A stretch of DNA of 64,000 nt from JAKEGK01 sp050116575 (GTDB lineage Bacteria; Pseudomonadota; Gammaproteobacteria; SZUA-152), in NCBI GenBank assembly GCA_050116575.1, contig JASFOJ010000002.1:1-64000 (forward strand). The letters run 5' to 3'. The notes under the pieces were generated by a model. That model was given only the letters and a program-made list of their open reading frames with translations. It was not told the DNA's origin and made no database searches. The translations under genes were made by a program, and so were the position numbers. How positions within the stretch are numbered: the stretch's first letter is position 1; each line of letters begins with the position of its first letter. Positions 37,190 through 47,733 of the stretch are shown piece after piece.

Positions 37190-37819
37190 GGCGACCTCTT
37201 TCATTTTAATATTAAGGTTCCGATGTAGGCGTACCCCATGCATGTATCGACGTATCGAGCACACAATGGGACAAAATATGATTTTTAATTAAGTTTTTAG
37301 CAGTTTTGTTATTTCAACTTTAAGTGACAACAACCAAACGACTAAACCACTAACCACATTCGCTGTTCAATCCGGTTTCACTATGCAATGTGCAATATTT
37401 TTATTCGGTATTATTTTGCTTCGCGATTTGTTAACTCGAATTGTTACATCATATTTTCGGGTGGGTTTGCAGTGTATTAACACATACCACATATGCATGA
37501 TACGCAACACACATTAAATACACATCAACATCCCTATCAACGCCTTACAGCTTAACATTAAAAGAACCAGTACCCGCTTATTGTTTCGTCTGGTACCGAC
37601 TTGCCGTTACAACTGGTATCCACCCTGCTTACTGCTTGTATTGTTTGGACCTATAACTCGGACCTGTTGCTTGTTCCGATTATGCTATTTGAACCTGTGC
37701 GTCTGATCGGAAAGTTGCACCTACAAGCTTCTACGCGCGATAACAGGTAATATCCCTAACCATTTTTCCCGAGCATGTTTATTTTGCAAAACTCTACCCC
37801 GCAGGTAAAGTGCAACCTG
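37190..37819. other. Long AT-rich intergenic region upstream of rsd
   Basis: About 630 bases between rsd and the CheY-like regulator, both minus strand. No ORF with a ribosome-binding site and no terminator hairpin were seen. It should contain the rsd promoter. The length is notable for this compact genome but nothing in it could be named. Confidence 0.4.
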
Positions 37820-38185
37820 CTACATTTTTAACAATACTCGAATTTTTTCGATGAGTCGAGGAAAATCAACTGGCTTGGTATCGTATTCTTCGCAGCCGGC
37901 TTCCAGCGCTTTTTCACGATCCCCGGACATCGCGTGAGCCGTTAACGCGATGATTGGGATATCTTTTATATCTTCCTTGGCTTTTATCTGACGTGTTGCC
38001 TCCCATCCATCCATAACCGGTAAACTCATATCCATCAAAATGAGGTCGGGGCGTTCCGAATCAGCCAGTTCCACCGCCGCTTGTCCGTCCAGCGCAAATA
38101 CCACATCGAATCCTTTACGCTGTAAGCGGCGCGATAACATATCGCGGTTCATCTCGTTATCTTCAACTAGCAATAATTTCGGCAT
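37820..38185 (-). CDS. CheY-like single-domain response regulator
   Basis: 121 residues, one receiver domain and nothing else. The acidic pocket is at E8-D9, the phosphoacceptor is D52 (LMDMSLP), and the switch lysine is in YDTKPVD. The ALTAHAM segment resembles receivers of hybrid-kinase relays (DivK-like). GGAG seven bases before ATG. It ends the TonB receptor/YfiR-like/kinase/HD-GYP cluster and probably receives phosphate from that kinase (inference). Confidence 0.9.
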   Translation of the reverse strand: MPKLLLVEDNEMNRDMLSRRLQRKGFDVVFALDGQAAVELADSERPDLILMDMSLPVMDGWEATRQIKAKEDIKDIPIIALTAHAMSGDREKALEAGCEEYDTKPVDFPRLIEKIRVLLKM

Positions 38186-38269
38186 GCTAACACTCCATGA
38201 GCGTTTTTTACTGGGCTACCATCTTCGGCTTAATCACCAAACAAGCCTATTTGGAAGTTTGAATCGTGC

Positions 38270-39445
38270 TCACTCCGAATCCTGCGAATCCTGATAGTAC
38301 TCCCGAATTCTTTGGAACTCGTTTTCCGTAGCCAGGAATGCGTCAATGACCGCCGGATCAAAATGGCTACCCGCGTTTTCCTGCAATATGGTACGGCTGC
38401 GTTCGTGGCTGAATGCTTCTTTATAACAACGTTTGGATGTCAGTGCGTCATAGACATCACCCAACGCCAGTATTCTGGCCACCAGCGGTATTTCGTTACC
38501 TTTTAGGCCGTAGGGATAACCGGAACCATCCCATTTTTCATGATGACTTTCTGCAATATCTATGCCCATACGAATCAATGAATTACCGGGGTGCTGACGG
38601 TCTACTTCCCGTAACGTTTCAGCGCCGATAATGGGATGCGACTTCATGACTCGCCATTCTTCAACTGTCAACTTGCCCGGCTTGAGCAGTACGCTGTCGA
38701 CAATACCCACCTTGCCTATATCATGCAGCGGACTGGCTGCATAAATATTATCAACAAATTCCTGGTCAATGATAGATTGATATTGCGACAACCGGCCGAG
38801 ATATTCCGAAATTACTTTGCAGTATTCTCGCATCCGCTCCAGATGTTCGCCGGTTTCAGGATCCCGGGACTCAGCCAGTTTGGACATGGCGAAGATCGCT
38901 CCCAGTTGGGCGGAGGTAATTTGCTGCACCTGCTGCTGAACTCTGTCTTTGAGCTCGTTGTTATATTCTTCAATCTGGCTACGGTAATTGCGCTCCTGGT
39001 CATGCAGCCGTTTACGCTCCAGACAGGTACTCACTCGGGCTTTTAGCAATACCGGATCAAAGGGTTTAGTCAGATAGTCTTCAGCCCCCAGTTGTATACA
39101 GCGGGCAGCGCTGGAAGTGTCATCAAGGGCAGTTATCATAATAACCGGGATCATATATAAATCGTTATGCGACTTGATCTCCTGCAGGGTCTCAAAGCCA
39201 TCCTTGATGGGCATCATAATATCCAGCAATACCAGATCGAATGATTGTTGATTCATCACATCCAGCGCCTCGGCACCATCGCGCGCAACAACCACCTGGT
39301 ATCCCAGTGGTTCCAACCGCCGGACGAGCATATCCCTGTTCATTTCGTTGTCATCGACAACCAGCACCGCCGCTGACGGTTCAACATTCATATCGACTGC
39401 CCGTGGATTCGCTACAACGTTCATAGGTGATGCATCCTGGCCCAT
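38270..39445 (-). CDS. Response regulator with HD-GYP cyclic-di-GMP phosphodiesterase (RpfG type)
   Basis: 391 residues. Receiver domain about 25-145 (VLVVDDNEMNRD; phosphoacceptor in LLDIMMP; TKPFD), a coiled-coil linker about 150-185 (QVQQQ-rich), then an HD-GYP domain with HDIGKVGI and HHEKWDGSGYPYGL intact. Such proteins break down cyclic-di-GMP when phosphorylated. It is positioned between a hybrid kinase and a CheY-like protein on the same strand. Start ambiguous among M1, M8 and M19. Confidence 0.93.
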   Translation of the reverse strand: MGQDASPMNVVANPRAVDMNVEPSAAVLVVDDNEMNRDMLVRRLEPLGYQVVVARDGAEALDVMNQQSFDLVLLDIMMPIKDGFETLQEIKSHNDLYMIPVIMITALDDTSSAARCIQLGAEDYLTKPFDPVLLKARVSTCLERKRLHDQERNYRSQIEEYNNELKDRVQQQVQQITSAQLGAIFAMSKLAESRDPETGEHLERMREYCKVISEYLGRLSQYQSIIDQEFVDNIYAASPLHDIGKVGIVDSVLLKPGKLTVEEWRVMKSHPIIGAETLREVDRQHPGNSLIRMGIDIAESHHEKWDGSGYPYGLKGNEIPLVARILALGDVYDALTSKRCYKEAFSHERSRTILQENAGSHFDPAVIDAFLATENEFQRIREYYQDSQDSE

Positions 39446-39557
39446 TGGTTACAACTGAGCATTTTTTATCGGTGACTGAGATTCAACGTCCATATAGCCG
39501 GCGATGAACAGCTATATCGATGTAAGCGATAACCATAAAACACTCACCGCTCGCTAC

Positions 39558-41912
39558 TTATTCAGATGTTGTATCGTCCGTACCAGCCACATATTGAGCA
39601 TGAGGCCTCGTTATTTGCTGATTTTCGCCCAGTATATCGCGAACTGCCGTTAACACCTGGTCAATACTGTAAGCTCCTTTCTGGATAATGAAGGAAACAC
39701 GCTTTTCGAGGCGATAACTTTCATTTTCATCGAGTTCCATTGCCGTTAACGCGATAACCGGTATTCCCCGCCAGCGCTCGTTGAGCTCCAGTTCGTTCAG
39801 AAATTCATGGCCATTCATATTGGGCATCAACAAATCCAGCAGGATAACGGAGGGAATGCGTTCGGCAACACGCATAAGCCCGAGGTAACCGTTTTCCGCT
39901 TCGATAACCGCATACCCGTCGTTTTCCAGCACCAACCGCGCCAATTTTCTTGCATCGGCGTCGTCATCTACAACCAGAATAGTATCCTGGCCCGCCTTGC
40001 GCACGCATTGGTTAATGGTTACGACAAGTTTCTCCCAATCAATGGGTTTGGTCAAATATGCCGTGGCCCCCAGCGAATAGGCGGTATTTTTCTCGTCAAT
40101 CATCGTCAGCATAATGACCGGAATATGCACCAGTCCCGGCTGGCTTTTAACATAAGTTAGTACCTGCCAACCACTCATATCGGTCAACATCACATCCAGC
40201 AGAATAACATCGGGTAGCAGCTCATTAATCTTTTTAATACCCTCTTCACCCCCCGTCGCACAAACAACCTGGTAGCCGTTTTTTGCCAAGTGGCGCTGCT
40301 GCAGATCACAGGCCATGGGATCGTCATCAATAATCACAATGGTACTGGTTTTGGTGCGCCGGTCATATTCCAATTCCCTGATACCCGCTTGCTGGGTGCG
40401 GACTTTGCTATACGAGCCACGCGGTTTTTGCGGCACCTGCTCCGACGTATCCGTTGATTCCGGCTCCTTGATCACGACGGGCAGAGAGAGGGTAAATACC
40501 GAACCTTTCCCTAAATCACTCTCAACGGATATTTCCCCACCCATTAACCGGCAAAATTTCTGGCTGATCGTCAAACCCAGACCGGTACCACCATAGCGAC
40601 GGGTCGTCGACATATCCGCCTGTGAAAATGCATTGAACAGGGTCTCCATTTGACTATCGGATAAACCGATCCCCGTATCGGTTACCACAAACTTGACCCA
40701 TTCCTCCCCGTCCAGCATTTCCCGGTGGACGTGCAGCTTTATTTTGCCACCTTTGGTAAACTTGACGGCGTTGCTTAGCAGATTAAGCAACGACTGCCGC
40801 AGTTTCATAATATCGACCTTAATGGTGCCGACACCTTCCGGGCAATCAACTTCAATGTCGTCATCATTCTTGCCCGCCATCGGCTTGACGATACTAACCA
40901 CCTCCTCCACCAACAAATGAACCTTTACATCCTCCAGGTACAATTGCATGCGGCCGGCTTCTATTTTGGATAAATCCAGTACGTCATTAATCAGCGCCAG
41001 GAGATTTTTACCGGCCGCGTAAATCTTGTTCAAATCATTATTGAGATGAGGATGGTCGATGTTAGCTGATTCCTCCCGTAACATTTCACTGTAGCCAATA
41101 ATGGCGTTAAGAGGCGTCCTCAACTCATGACTCATATTGGCCAGAAACTGGCTTTTTGCCTTGTTGGCCGACTCGGCCTGCAACTTCTCCTTGAGGGCAT
41201 TTTGGGCGGCTTCGTGCTCCAGGCGCAATTGCTCGTCGCGCAGGCTTAACCGTGAAAACAACTGGTTCACCGCCTGCCAAACCTGTCTGATTTCCATGGC
41301 CATTTTCTTTTTTGGATACGGGACGCTGGTGGATTTATTGAGATCCACCGACTCCAGATAATGCGCAAGCACATGTAACGGGTTCAGCAACGTGGATATT
41401 TTGCGCTGCACAATAAGAATCAACAGCACCACCGCCACCAACGCCATAAACAGGCGTTTTTCAGCGTCGTCTATTAAATGATGATATAACTCGCTGTTGT
41501 ACTCCAAGTGAACCTTGCCAAGCAAACCGGAAGTCGCCGAATCGAATATCGGCGTATCTGCCACAAAAGGTTCGTACTCAAGCTTAATGGGGTTTGAACG
41601 TTCTATAACTTCGCCGGACACCAGTGCCACTTTGATACTGACAACCAGCGGGCGTTTCAATTTGGAGTCTTTTAACAACACCAGGTGGTTTAAGATTTCC
41701 TCCACCTGCCCCAGATCATTGTTATTAATGGACTGCTCAATAAGTCTCGTATAAGGTGTCACCAGCAGGTCAGCCTTGGTTTGCTCACCGCCCTTGATAA
41801 CCGGCACCATCATGAACACCCAGTGCGTAGATATTGCGACCATCACGAACAACATGATCCCTACCAGGAACAGCGTCACTTTATTGGTTATTCGGCCAAA
41901 AAACTTACTCAT
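39558..41912 (-). CDS. Hybrid sensor histidine kinase with two receiver domains
   Basis: 784 residues. TM1 about 12-34, a periplasmic sensor of about 120 residues, TM2 about 153-171, a HAMP-like/coiled-coil linker, then HisKA with SHELRTPLNAIIGYSEML (H262), an ATPase domain with DTGIGL and GTGLGL, and two receivers with phosphoacceptors in LLDVMLTDMSG and LLDLLMPNMNG. There is no Hpt domain. The start overlaps the upstream YfiR-like gene by eight bases, so they are coupled. It probably senses the state of that periplasmic protein (inference). Confidence 0.94.
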   Translation of the reverse strand: MSKFFGRITNKVTLFLVGIMLFVMVAISTHWVFMMVPVIKGGEQTKADLLVTPYTRLIEQSINNNDLGQVEEILNHLVLLKDSKLKRPLVVSIKVALVSGEVIERSNPIKLEYEPFVADTPIFDSATSGLLGKVHLEYNSELYHHLIDDAEKRLFMALVAVVLLILIVQRKISTLLNPLHVLAHYLESVDLNKSTSVPYPKKKMAMEIRQVWQAVNQLFSRLSLRDEQLRLEHEAAQNALKEKLQAESANKAKSQFLANMSHELRTPLNAIIGYSEMLREESANIDHPHLNNDLNKIYAAGKNLLALINDVLDLSKIEAGRMQLYLEDVKVHLLVEEVVSIVKPMAGKNDDDIEVDCPEGVGTIKVDIMKLRQSLLNLLSNAVKFTKGGKIKLHVHREMLDGEEWVKFVVTDTGIGLSDSQMETLFNAFSQADMSTTRRYGGTGLGLTISQKFCRLMGGEISVESDLGKGSVFTLSLPVVIKEPESTDTSEQVPQKPRGSYSKVRTQQAGIRELEYDRRTKTSTIVIIDDDPMACDLQQRHLAKNGYQVVCATGGEEGIKKINELLPDVILLDVMLTDMSGWQVLTYVKSQPGLVHIPVIMLTMIDEKNTAYSLGATAYLTKPIDWEKLVVTINQCVRKAGQDTILVVDDDADARKLARLVLENDGYAVIEAENGYLGLMRVAERIPSVILLDLLMPNMNGHEFLNELELNERWRGIPVIALTAMELDENESYRLEKRVSFIIQKGAYSIDQVLTAVRDILGENQQITRPHAQYVAGTDDTTSE

Positions 41913-42498
41913 AATGCTTCGACATTTCCAATAGCAGGGGGTTAATTTTAATCCCGGAAGCCTTTAGTGTGTTGTTGTTAAAGTAAGGAAACACCCGGCT
42001 TGTAATTGCCAACCCGACGGTTGCCCCTCTTTCCACATCACCGGAATATGGCGAAAATACGATAATACCCTTATTGATTCCGTAACCGACCAGTTCCTTG
42101 AAATCGGCTTCACCCAAAGGCTCGGCAACAAATATCGCCGTTGGTGTAACAGCCGTGTCCTTCAATTGCTCCTCAAGGGGTAAAGGAACAGATTCCACCT
42201 TAATGTTAACAATATTGGAATTATTTTCTTTAACGATAGCCGCCAACTCCGTTGCACGGCTTTTATTACGATCATAGATGAAGACAAGGCGCACCCTGTT
42301 ATCGGCCGTTAACTTGGCGTGGAAATTGGCGTCCACGGCGACGATTCGGGGAAACAACGGCAGTGAAATTTTCACCCGCCGTTCCGTCGCCTCAGTAGCA
42401 AAACAGCTGGAAATGACGCAACTGGCCATCAACACCAGGGCAACCCATACAGGCGCAGCATAGCAAACGGAATAACGAATATGTGGCGGCGTCGTCAT
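41905..42498 (-). CDS. YfiR-like (DUF4154-type) periplasmic protein
   Basis: 197 residues from ATG at 42498 (MTTPPHIRYS); a TTG 15 bases upstream overlaps the TonB receptor stop. A signal peptide ends near CFA-TEA. The C-terminus SGIKINPLLLEMSKHYE and the overall size match DUF4154 proteins, found between a TonB receptor and a hybrid kinase in many proteobacteria. It is likely a periplasmic messenger. Family assignment rests on architecture and a weak C-terminal match, so it is moderate. Confidence 0.68.
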   Translation of the reverse strand: MTTPPHIRYSVCYAAPVWVALVLMASCVISSCFATEATERRVKISLPLFPRIVAVDANFHAKLTADNRVRLVFIYDRNKSRATELAAIVKENNSNIVNIKVESVPLPLEEQLKDTAVTPTAIFVAEPLGEADFKELVGYGINKGIIVFSPYSGDVERGATVGLAITSRVFPYFNNNTLKASGIKINPLLLEMSKHYE

Positions 42499-42509
42499 GA
42501 TCAGGCAGG

Positions 42510-44714
42510 TCAATTAAATTTGTAATCAACGCGGAGGAAAATCTCCCGCCCGGATTGCGGGTAGTCATTTTGGTAGCCGGGCTTGGACACCCCGCCCAAA
42601 GGCATTGAAACCATGGGCGACGGATATATCACATCATTGTCGAACAGGTTACGGATACCGGCCCGTAAATTGAAGTTACGCCGCCCAAGGTTGAAAACAT
42701 TAGCGGAAATATCAAATACCGTGTAACCATCCAGCGCTGGACGGGTATCCGATACCTCACGCCCCCTGTCACCCACTGCTTTCATTTGAAAACCAAATGC
42801 GTAGTCGGGCCATGGCTGGATCAACAACGCCAGGCTTCCCGTCAATTGGGCAACACCGGGCACTTCATCGCCGGTCTGATCGTTTTCAGCATTCAATGAT
42901 GTTAATGTGGTATCGATCTTGAGCTTCCTTGTTAATTGATGCTGCAATTCCAGCTCCAGACCGGCGGTTTTGATTTTTCCCTGGTTGACGTAGCGCTTGT
43001 TTAACGTATCAATAACAATCAGATCCTGAACGCTGAAATAAAATACCGTTGAACGGAACACTGTAACGCCACTGTTATATACGTAACCCGCCTCAATCGT
43101 ATCCACATTCTCCGACTTCAGATCCGGATTGCCCTGTACCACCAGGTTGTTCTGGGTATACATTTCGAGAAACGTCGGTGGCCGGAACGACCGCGCGTAT
43201 TGAAACTTCAATGTCTGCATATCCGCAAGCTGATAGACACCAGCAAACCGCGGGGTAATGTCACTGTCGACATCACTATAATCGTCGAAACGCAAGCCCA
43301 TGGTCAGTTTGAACCGGTCATTCACGGCAAACTGATCCTGCGCATAGACGCCGACCACCCGCCGACTGTGGTTTTCTTCGAGCCAGTTTTGATTCCCACT
43401 CAAACGCAGGACGGCGTAGGATGGATCGATGGGCTGTAGCGTTTGGGGGTCGTAGTTACGATTAACATAAGTCTCCCCTTGATCAATCCAGGAAATATCA
43501 ATACCCAGCAACCAATCATGATCTGCCATACCCTTGTAGTTGAACTCCGATCCCACATAGATCCTGTCGTCTTCGTAGTTGGGACCGCCCAACACGCCAT
43601 CGGGATAAACAAACGGCGACGACGGCGACGAGGGATTGGGTACGGAAAAATCCGCCGGGAACAACTCATGGGTCACGCTGTCCAGGTCAAAGGTCAACAA
43701 ACCAACCGTGCCTTTTGCGCGCCAGTCCGGCCGGATTTGCCATTTGCGGGACAATTCGAAACTGTTCATGGTAATAGTTCTGACCACATGCTGATGGTCT
43801 TCCGGCAACGCATTGGCCAAACCAAAATAGTCACCGATTCCCTGCTGCACGTGCTGCCAGCTGAACAGGTAATCCCGGTAATCAACATCCAGTATCAGCG
43901 CCTCATGGTCTTCCTTGTTGTTGATTTTACCGGGTGCGTTGGATATTCCTTGCTGCGAAGTTCCGAACAAAATATCGGGTCCGGCCTCCACGTCGCCGCC
44001 ATCCGCTGATACACGCGCTACATTGAGATTAAACGACAGGTCCTTGCCGGGTAGTTCATCCGAATACATACCGCCATAGGTTCTTTTACCCAGGTCACTG
44101 ACACTTGCAAATAGCCCCGTCTCATTCTTGCGGGTAATAATATTAATGACCCCAACCGAGGCGTATTCCCCGTAGATGGCCGATCCCGGCCCACGAATCA
44201 CTTCGATGCGTTCCACCTGTTCAATGGGAAGAATCAGCAACGTGGTCGCCGCGCCAAGGGTCGCATTAAACGGCGTGTTGTTTAATAGAAACTTAACCTT
44301 GTTGCTGAAAAAAGATTTACCAATACCGCGCACCAGGATTTGCGGCTGGCCGTCATTGGTCCGCGAGATTTCCACACCGGGGATCAATCCCAAAGCTTCG
44401 TGAACATTTTGCACCCCGCGGGCCAGTAAATCCTTGCCGTGCAATACACTCATAATGCCCGGCACGAAGTCCACATTCATTTTGGTTTTGGTTGCCAGTT
44501 CTGTTTCCTGGTCCAGCAACTGAACCAGTTCCTGTAACACTTCGTCGGTATGTTGTTCGTGGACAGGCGGCGTCACCTCAGATGCGCCCTCTTCCTCTGG
44601 CGGTGGAAGTTCCTGGGCGTAGGTGGATATGGGTCCGCCCGATAAAATGAACAAACCAGCAAGCAACCACCGGCCTGCAAGATGTCGGATATGATTAACT
44701 GGAAAAATGCGCAT
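42510..44714 (-). CDS. TonB-dependent outer-membrane receptor
   Basis: 734 residues. Signal peptide, then an acidic linker with a possible TonB-box region, a plug domain (about 75-200: VHEALGLIPGVEISR, QILVRGIGKSFFSN, VERIEVIRGPGSAIYGEYASVGVINIITR) and a 22-stranded barrel ending RVDYKFN. The substrate is unknown; nothing nearby suggests iron or cobalamin uptake. It heads the signalling operon, so it may act as an outer-membrane sensor as well as a transporter (inference). Confidence 0.93.
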   Translation of the reverse strand: MRIFPVNHIRHLAGRWLLAGLFILSGGPISTYAQELPPPEEEGASEVTPPVHEQHTDEVLQELVQLLDQETELATKTKMNVDFVPGIMSVLHGKDLLARGVQNVHEALGLIPGVEISRTNDGQPQILVRGIGKSFFSNKVKFLLNNTPFNATLGAATTLLILPIEQVERIEVIRGPGSAIYGEYASVGVINIITRKNETGLFASVSDLGKRTYGGMYSDELPGKDLSFNLNVARVSADGGDVEAGPDILFGTSQQGISNAPGKINNKEDHEALILDVDYRDYLFSWQHVQQGIGDYFGLANALPEDHQHVVRTITMNSFELSRKWQIRPDWRAKGTVGLLTFDLDSVTHELFPADFSVPNPSSPSSPFVYPDGVLGGPNYEDDRIYVGSEFNYKGMADHDWLLGIDISWIDQGETYVNRNYDPQTLQPIDPSYAVLRLSGNQNWLEENHSRRVVGVYAQDQFAVNDRFKLTMGLRFDDYSDVDSDITPRFAGVYQLADMQTLKFQYARSFRPPTFLEMYTQNNLVVQGNPDLKSENVDTIEAGYVYNSGVTVFRSTVFYFSVQDLIVIDTLNKRYVNQGKIKTAGLELELQHQLTRKLKIDTTLTSLNAENDQTGDEVPGVAQLTGSLALLIQPWPDYAFGFQMKAVGDRGREVSDTRPALDGYTVFDISANVFNLGRRNFNLRAGIRNLFDNDVIYPSPMVSMPLGGVSKPGYQNDYPQSGREIFLRVDYKFN

Positions 44715-44885
44715 GATCTTTAGCCTGCCCCCTGAGGCAGATCATTACCCCGACTAAATTGGAAAAATTATCGCTCCGGCACACCTACAGGTATTCTAAG
44801 TATAATGACTGATGTGCTCTCACTATTATATGAGCAGCTTTTGGCCAAAGTAAAACGTTAAATTCGTTAAAAAGCGGGAAAGGAT

Positions 44886-46217
44886 CTAGATGTGAAAGCC
44901 GGCTCGAGCCGAAACACGCCTCATCAACACGGCCATGCTGATGGCGCGCGCGGTCATGAAAAGCACAAAGGCCAGCCAAAGGCCGTGATTGCGCAAGGGT
45001 AACAGTAAATACCATGCCGGTAAGAATATGAAAACGGTGGAAAACAACATAGTGTTACGCATTTCGGCGGACCGCGTTGTACCCACATAGACACCATCAA
45101 ACATAAAGCTCCAAACGGATATCAGAGGCAACAATACAACCCACGGCAGGTACATCAGGGCGGTCTGGCGTACGGGGTCAATGTCCGTCATCAAGGCAAT
45201 CACCCAGTTACCCAGTAACCAGTAAACGCCTGCAATGAGTAGACAGGTAACAACCGCCCACAATGCGCTGGTCTTTATCGCCGCAAAATAAGCGTCACGG
45301 TCCCTGGCACCCACCGCTTTACCAACCAGGGCTTCTGCAGCATGAGCGAAACCGTCCAGCGCGTACGCCATAAAGGTCTGCATATTGAACAGTATCGCAT
45401 TGGCGGCCAACACGGTATCACCGAACCGTGCGCCCTGCGCTGTAAAAAACCCCAGCGTAAACATCAGGCACAGGTTACGGACAAAAATATCCTTGTTGAT
45501 GGCTATCAATTTGCGAACTTTTTGTTTGTCGAAAACACGCGCTTGCCACAGTTCACCGGGATGTAACTTTAATAGTGCTATTGCCATCCACAGAGCCAAA
45601 CCCAATCCAAAATATTCGGCGATCAATGACGCCCAGGCGACACCACTGGCGCCATACCCCAGCCCCATGACAAACAGAAAATCCAGCAGCATATTAATTA
45701 GATTGACGAACGTCAGCAGATACAACGGCGCACGGGCGTTTTGCATCCCCAGAAACCAGCCCAGCAGTACATAATTCATGAATGTGGCCGGAGCGCTCCA
45801 GATACGAATATCAAAGTACAAACGGCCATACTGCTCCACCTGATCACTGCCCTGGATAACCTGGAACGCAACCCAGGCAACCGGCGACTGCAATAAGATA
45901 ATCAACAAAGCTATGACGCCGGCAATCAACAAGGCCCGCGCCAGGGTGGCGCGCAACTCATCATTATCGTTTTCCCCATAGGCCTGCGCGGTAATCCCGG
46001 TGGTGCCCATGCGTAAAAACCCGAACCCCCAAAATACGATACCGAAAATTGCAGCACCCACGGAAACCGCTCCCATATGGTGCGGCTGGCCCAGATGCCC
46101 GACCACGGCGGTATCGACAATACCCAGTAATGGCACCGTCAGGTTGGAGAGGATCATGGGACCGGCGATGCGCCAGACCTTGCCATGCGGCCCATGGCGG
46201 GAAAAGTGGTCAGTCAT
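44886..46217 (-). CDS. MATE-family efflux transporter (DinF-like)
   Basis: 443 residues with about 12 membrane segments in two related halves. WRIAGPMILSNLTVPLLGIVD at the N-terminus and GTTGITAQAYGENDNDE are typical of the DinF branch of MATE Na+/H+-coupled exporters. Substrate unknown; drugs or metabolites are possible. It lies downstream of the glcDEF/aminotransferase genes but is separated from them by a repeat element, so it is probably not part of that pathway. Confidence 0.92.
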   Translation of the reverse strand: MTDHFSRHGPHGKVWRIAGPMILSNLTVPLLGIVDTAVVGHLGQPHHMGAVSVGAAIFGIVFWGFGFLRMGTTGITAQAYGENDNDELRATLARALLIAGVIALLIILLQSPVAWVAFQVIQGSDQVEQYGRLYFDIRIWSAPATFMNYVLLGWFLGMQNARAPLYLLTFVNLINMLLDFLFVMGLGYGASGVAWASLIAEYFGLGLALWMAIALLKLHPGELWQARVFDKQKVRKLIAINKDIFVRNLCLMFTLGFFTAQGARFGDTVLAANAILFNMQTFMAYALDGFAHAAEALVGKAVGARDRDAYFAAIKTSALWAVVTCLLIAGVYWLLGNWVIALMTDIDPVRQTALMYLPWVVLLPLISVWSFMFDGVYVGTTRSAEMRNTMLFSTVFIFLPAWYLLLPLRNHGLWLAFVLFMTARAISMAVLMRRVSARAGFHI

Positions 46218-46288
46218 GCAAAACCCGGCTTAACCGTTACGTGCGTGGAAGGAAAATGACTATGGAACTATATTCAATGCTGTATTTT

Positions 46289-46434
46289 TTAACGCAGAGA
46301 CGCAAGGACGCAAAGTTTTTCAATTTTAATTGCTGGAACTTTACGTCGCCGCACCTCTGCGTTAAGTCTTTTTTGGATATTTCTTTTTCTTTTATATATT
46401 ACTTTATCTTTGCGTCTCGGCGCCTTTGCGTTGA
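46289..46434. repeat. Inverted-repeat element behind the aminotransferase gene
   Basis: TTAACGCAGAG (46289-46299) is exactly reverse-complementary to 46354-46364, and a second right end TCTTTGCGTCTCGGCGCCTT at about 46407-46426 leads into TGCGTTGAA at 46434. The element begins four bases past the aminotransferase stop and fills most of the gap to the MATE gene. It may be a nested or rearranged copy of the AACGCAAAG family seen at 20667-20840. Confidence 0.8.
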
Positions 46435-46438
46435 ATCT

Positions 46439-47623
46439 TTATTTTTGCATCATCACTTCGTTGGCCGCTTTTACCGCGACGCCGGAATTAATGGGCGCCT
46501 TCATATCGGTAAGCACGGCATCCAGTGCGCCCAGGCACAACAAAATGTTGTCCACGCGGCTGGCATACCCCATCAGACCGATGCGCCAGACTTTACCGGC
46601 CAGAGCACCCAGTCCGGCACCGATTTCCAGGTTGAATTCATCCAGCAGCCGCTTGCGCACCAGGGCTTCGTCAACGCCTTGCGGCACCGTAACGCTGTTA
46701 AGTTGCGGCAAACGGTCCTGTTCTCTGACGATAAATTCCAGTCCCATGGCTTCGATACCGGCGCGCAGGATGTTGTGATTCCGTTGATGACGTGCCCAGG
46801 CATTTTCCAGCCCTTCTTCCTGCAGCATCACCAACGCCTCGTGTAATCCGTACAATGCGTTAATAGGCGCGGTATGGTGATAAGCACGCTTGCCCTCCCC
46901 ACCCCAGTAACCCATGACCAGGTTGAGATCCAGAAACCAGCTCTGGACTTTCCTGTTGCGGTTTTTGATTTTCTCGATGGCCCGTTCACTGAAACTCACC
47001 GGCGACAAACCGGGCGTGCACGACAAACATTTCTGCGTGCCCGAATAAATGGCATCAATACCCCAGCCATCCACCTCCAACGGACTACCGCCCAACGATG
47101 TCACGGCATCCACGATGGTCAGACAATCGTGCTCGCGGGCAATTTCACACAGTTGCCTGGCATCGGAACAGGCCCCAGTGGAGGTTTCGGCATGCACGAA
47201 TGCCACGATTTTCGCATCCGGGTTGGCTTTTAACGTATCGCGCAACTTGTCGGGGTCCACCGCCGATCCCCACTGGTCTTCCACCATGACGGCGGTGGCG
47301 CCGATGCGCTCGACGTTTTCCTTCATACGGCCACCAAACACACCGTTCTGGCAAATAACGACTTTGTCTTCCGGTTCCACCAGGTTCACAAAACAGGTTT
47401 CCATGCCCGCCGATCCCGGCGCCGACACGGGAATGGTTAACTGGTTTTGCGTTTTAAACGCATACTGCAGTAGCTCTTTCATGTCATCCATCATGGCGAC
47501 AAATACCGGGTCCAGATGACCGATGGTGGGACGCGCCAGAGCACTGAGAATGCGGGGATGGACGTCAGACGGTCCCGGCCCCATCAACGTGCGTACCGGC
47601 GGAATAAAGGAAGTTTTTGACAT
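46439..47623 (-). CDS. Serine/alanine-glyoxylate aminotransferase
   Basis: 394 residues, a class V PLP enzyme of the AGXT/SgaA/PucG group. MGPGPSDVHPRILSALARP opens the protein, and the Schiff-base lysine is K198 in SGTQKCLS. It transfers an amino group to glyoxylate, giving glycine. It follows glcDEF on the same strand by about 110 bases, so glycolate made by RuBisCO oxygenation could be converted to glyoxylate and then glycine in one pathway. The amino donor, alanine or serine, cannot be read here. Confidence 0.92.
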   Translation of the reverse strand: MSKTSFIPPVRTLMGPGPSDVHPRILSALARPTIGHLDPVFVAMMDDMKELLQYAFKTQNQLTIPVSAPGSAGMETCFVNLVEPEDKVVICQNGVFGGRMKENVERIGATAVMVEDQWGSAVDPDKLRDTLKANPDAKIVAFVHAETSTGACSDARQLCEIAREHDCLTIVDAVTSLGGSPLEVDGWGIDAIYSGTQKCLSCTPGLSPVSFSERAIEKIKNRNRKVQSWFLDLNLVMGYWGGEGKRAYHHTAPINALYGLHEALVMLQEEGLENAWARHQRNHNILRAGIEAMGLEFIVREQDRLPQLNSVTVPQGVDEALVRKRLLDEFNLEIGAGLGALAGKVWRIGLMGYASRVDNILLCLGALDAVLTDMKAPINSGVAVKAANEVMMQK

Positions 47624-47733
47624 GATAACGTCTCGCTTACAGTAGGTTAAAAGACAATCGCGTAGTATAAAAGGCCCTAATGACCACGATCAACCGCAAA
47701 AACGCTGTGCCAATTGGCAAGGCCCGGGTCGAG

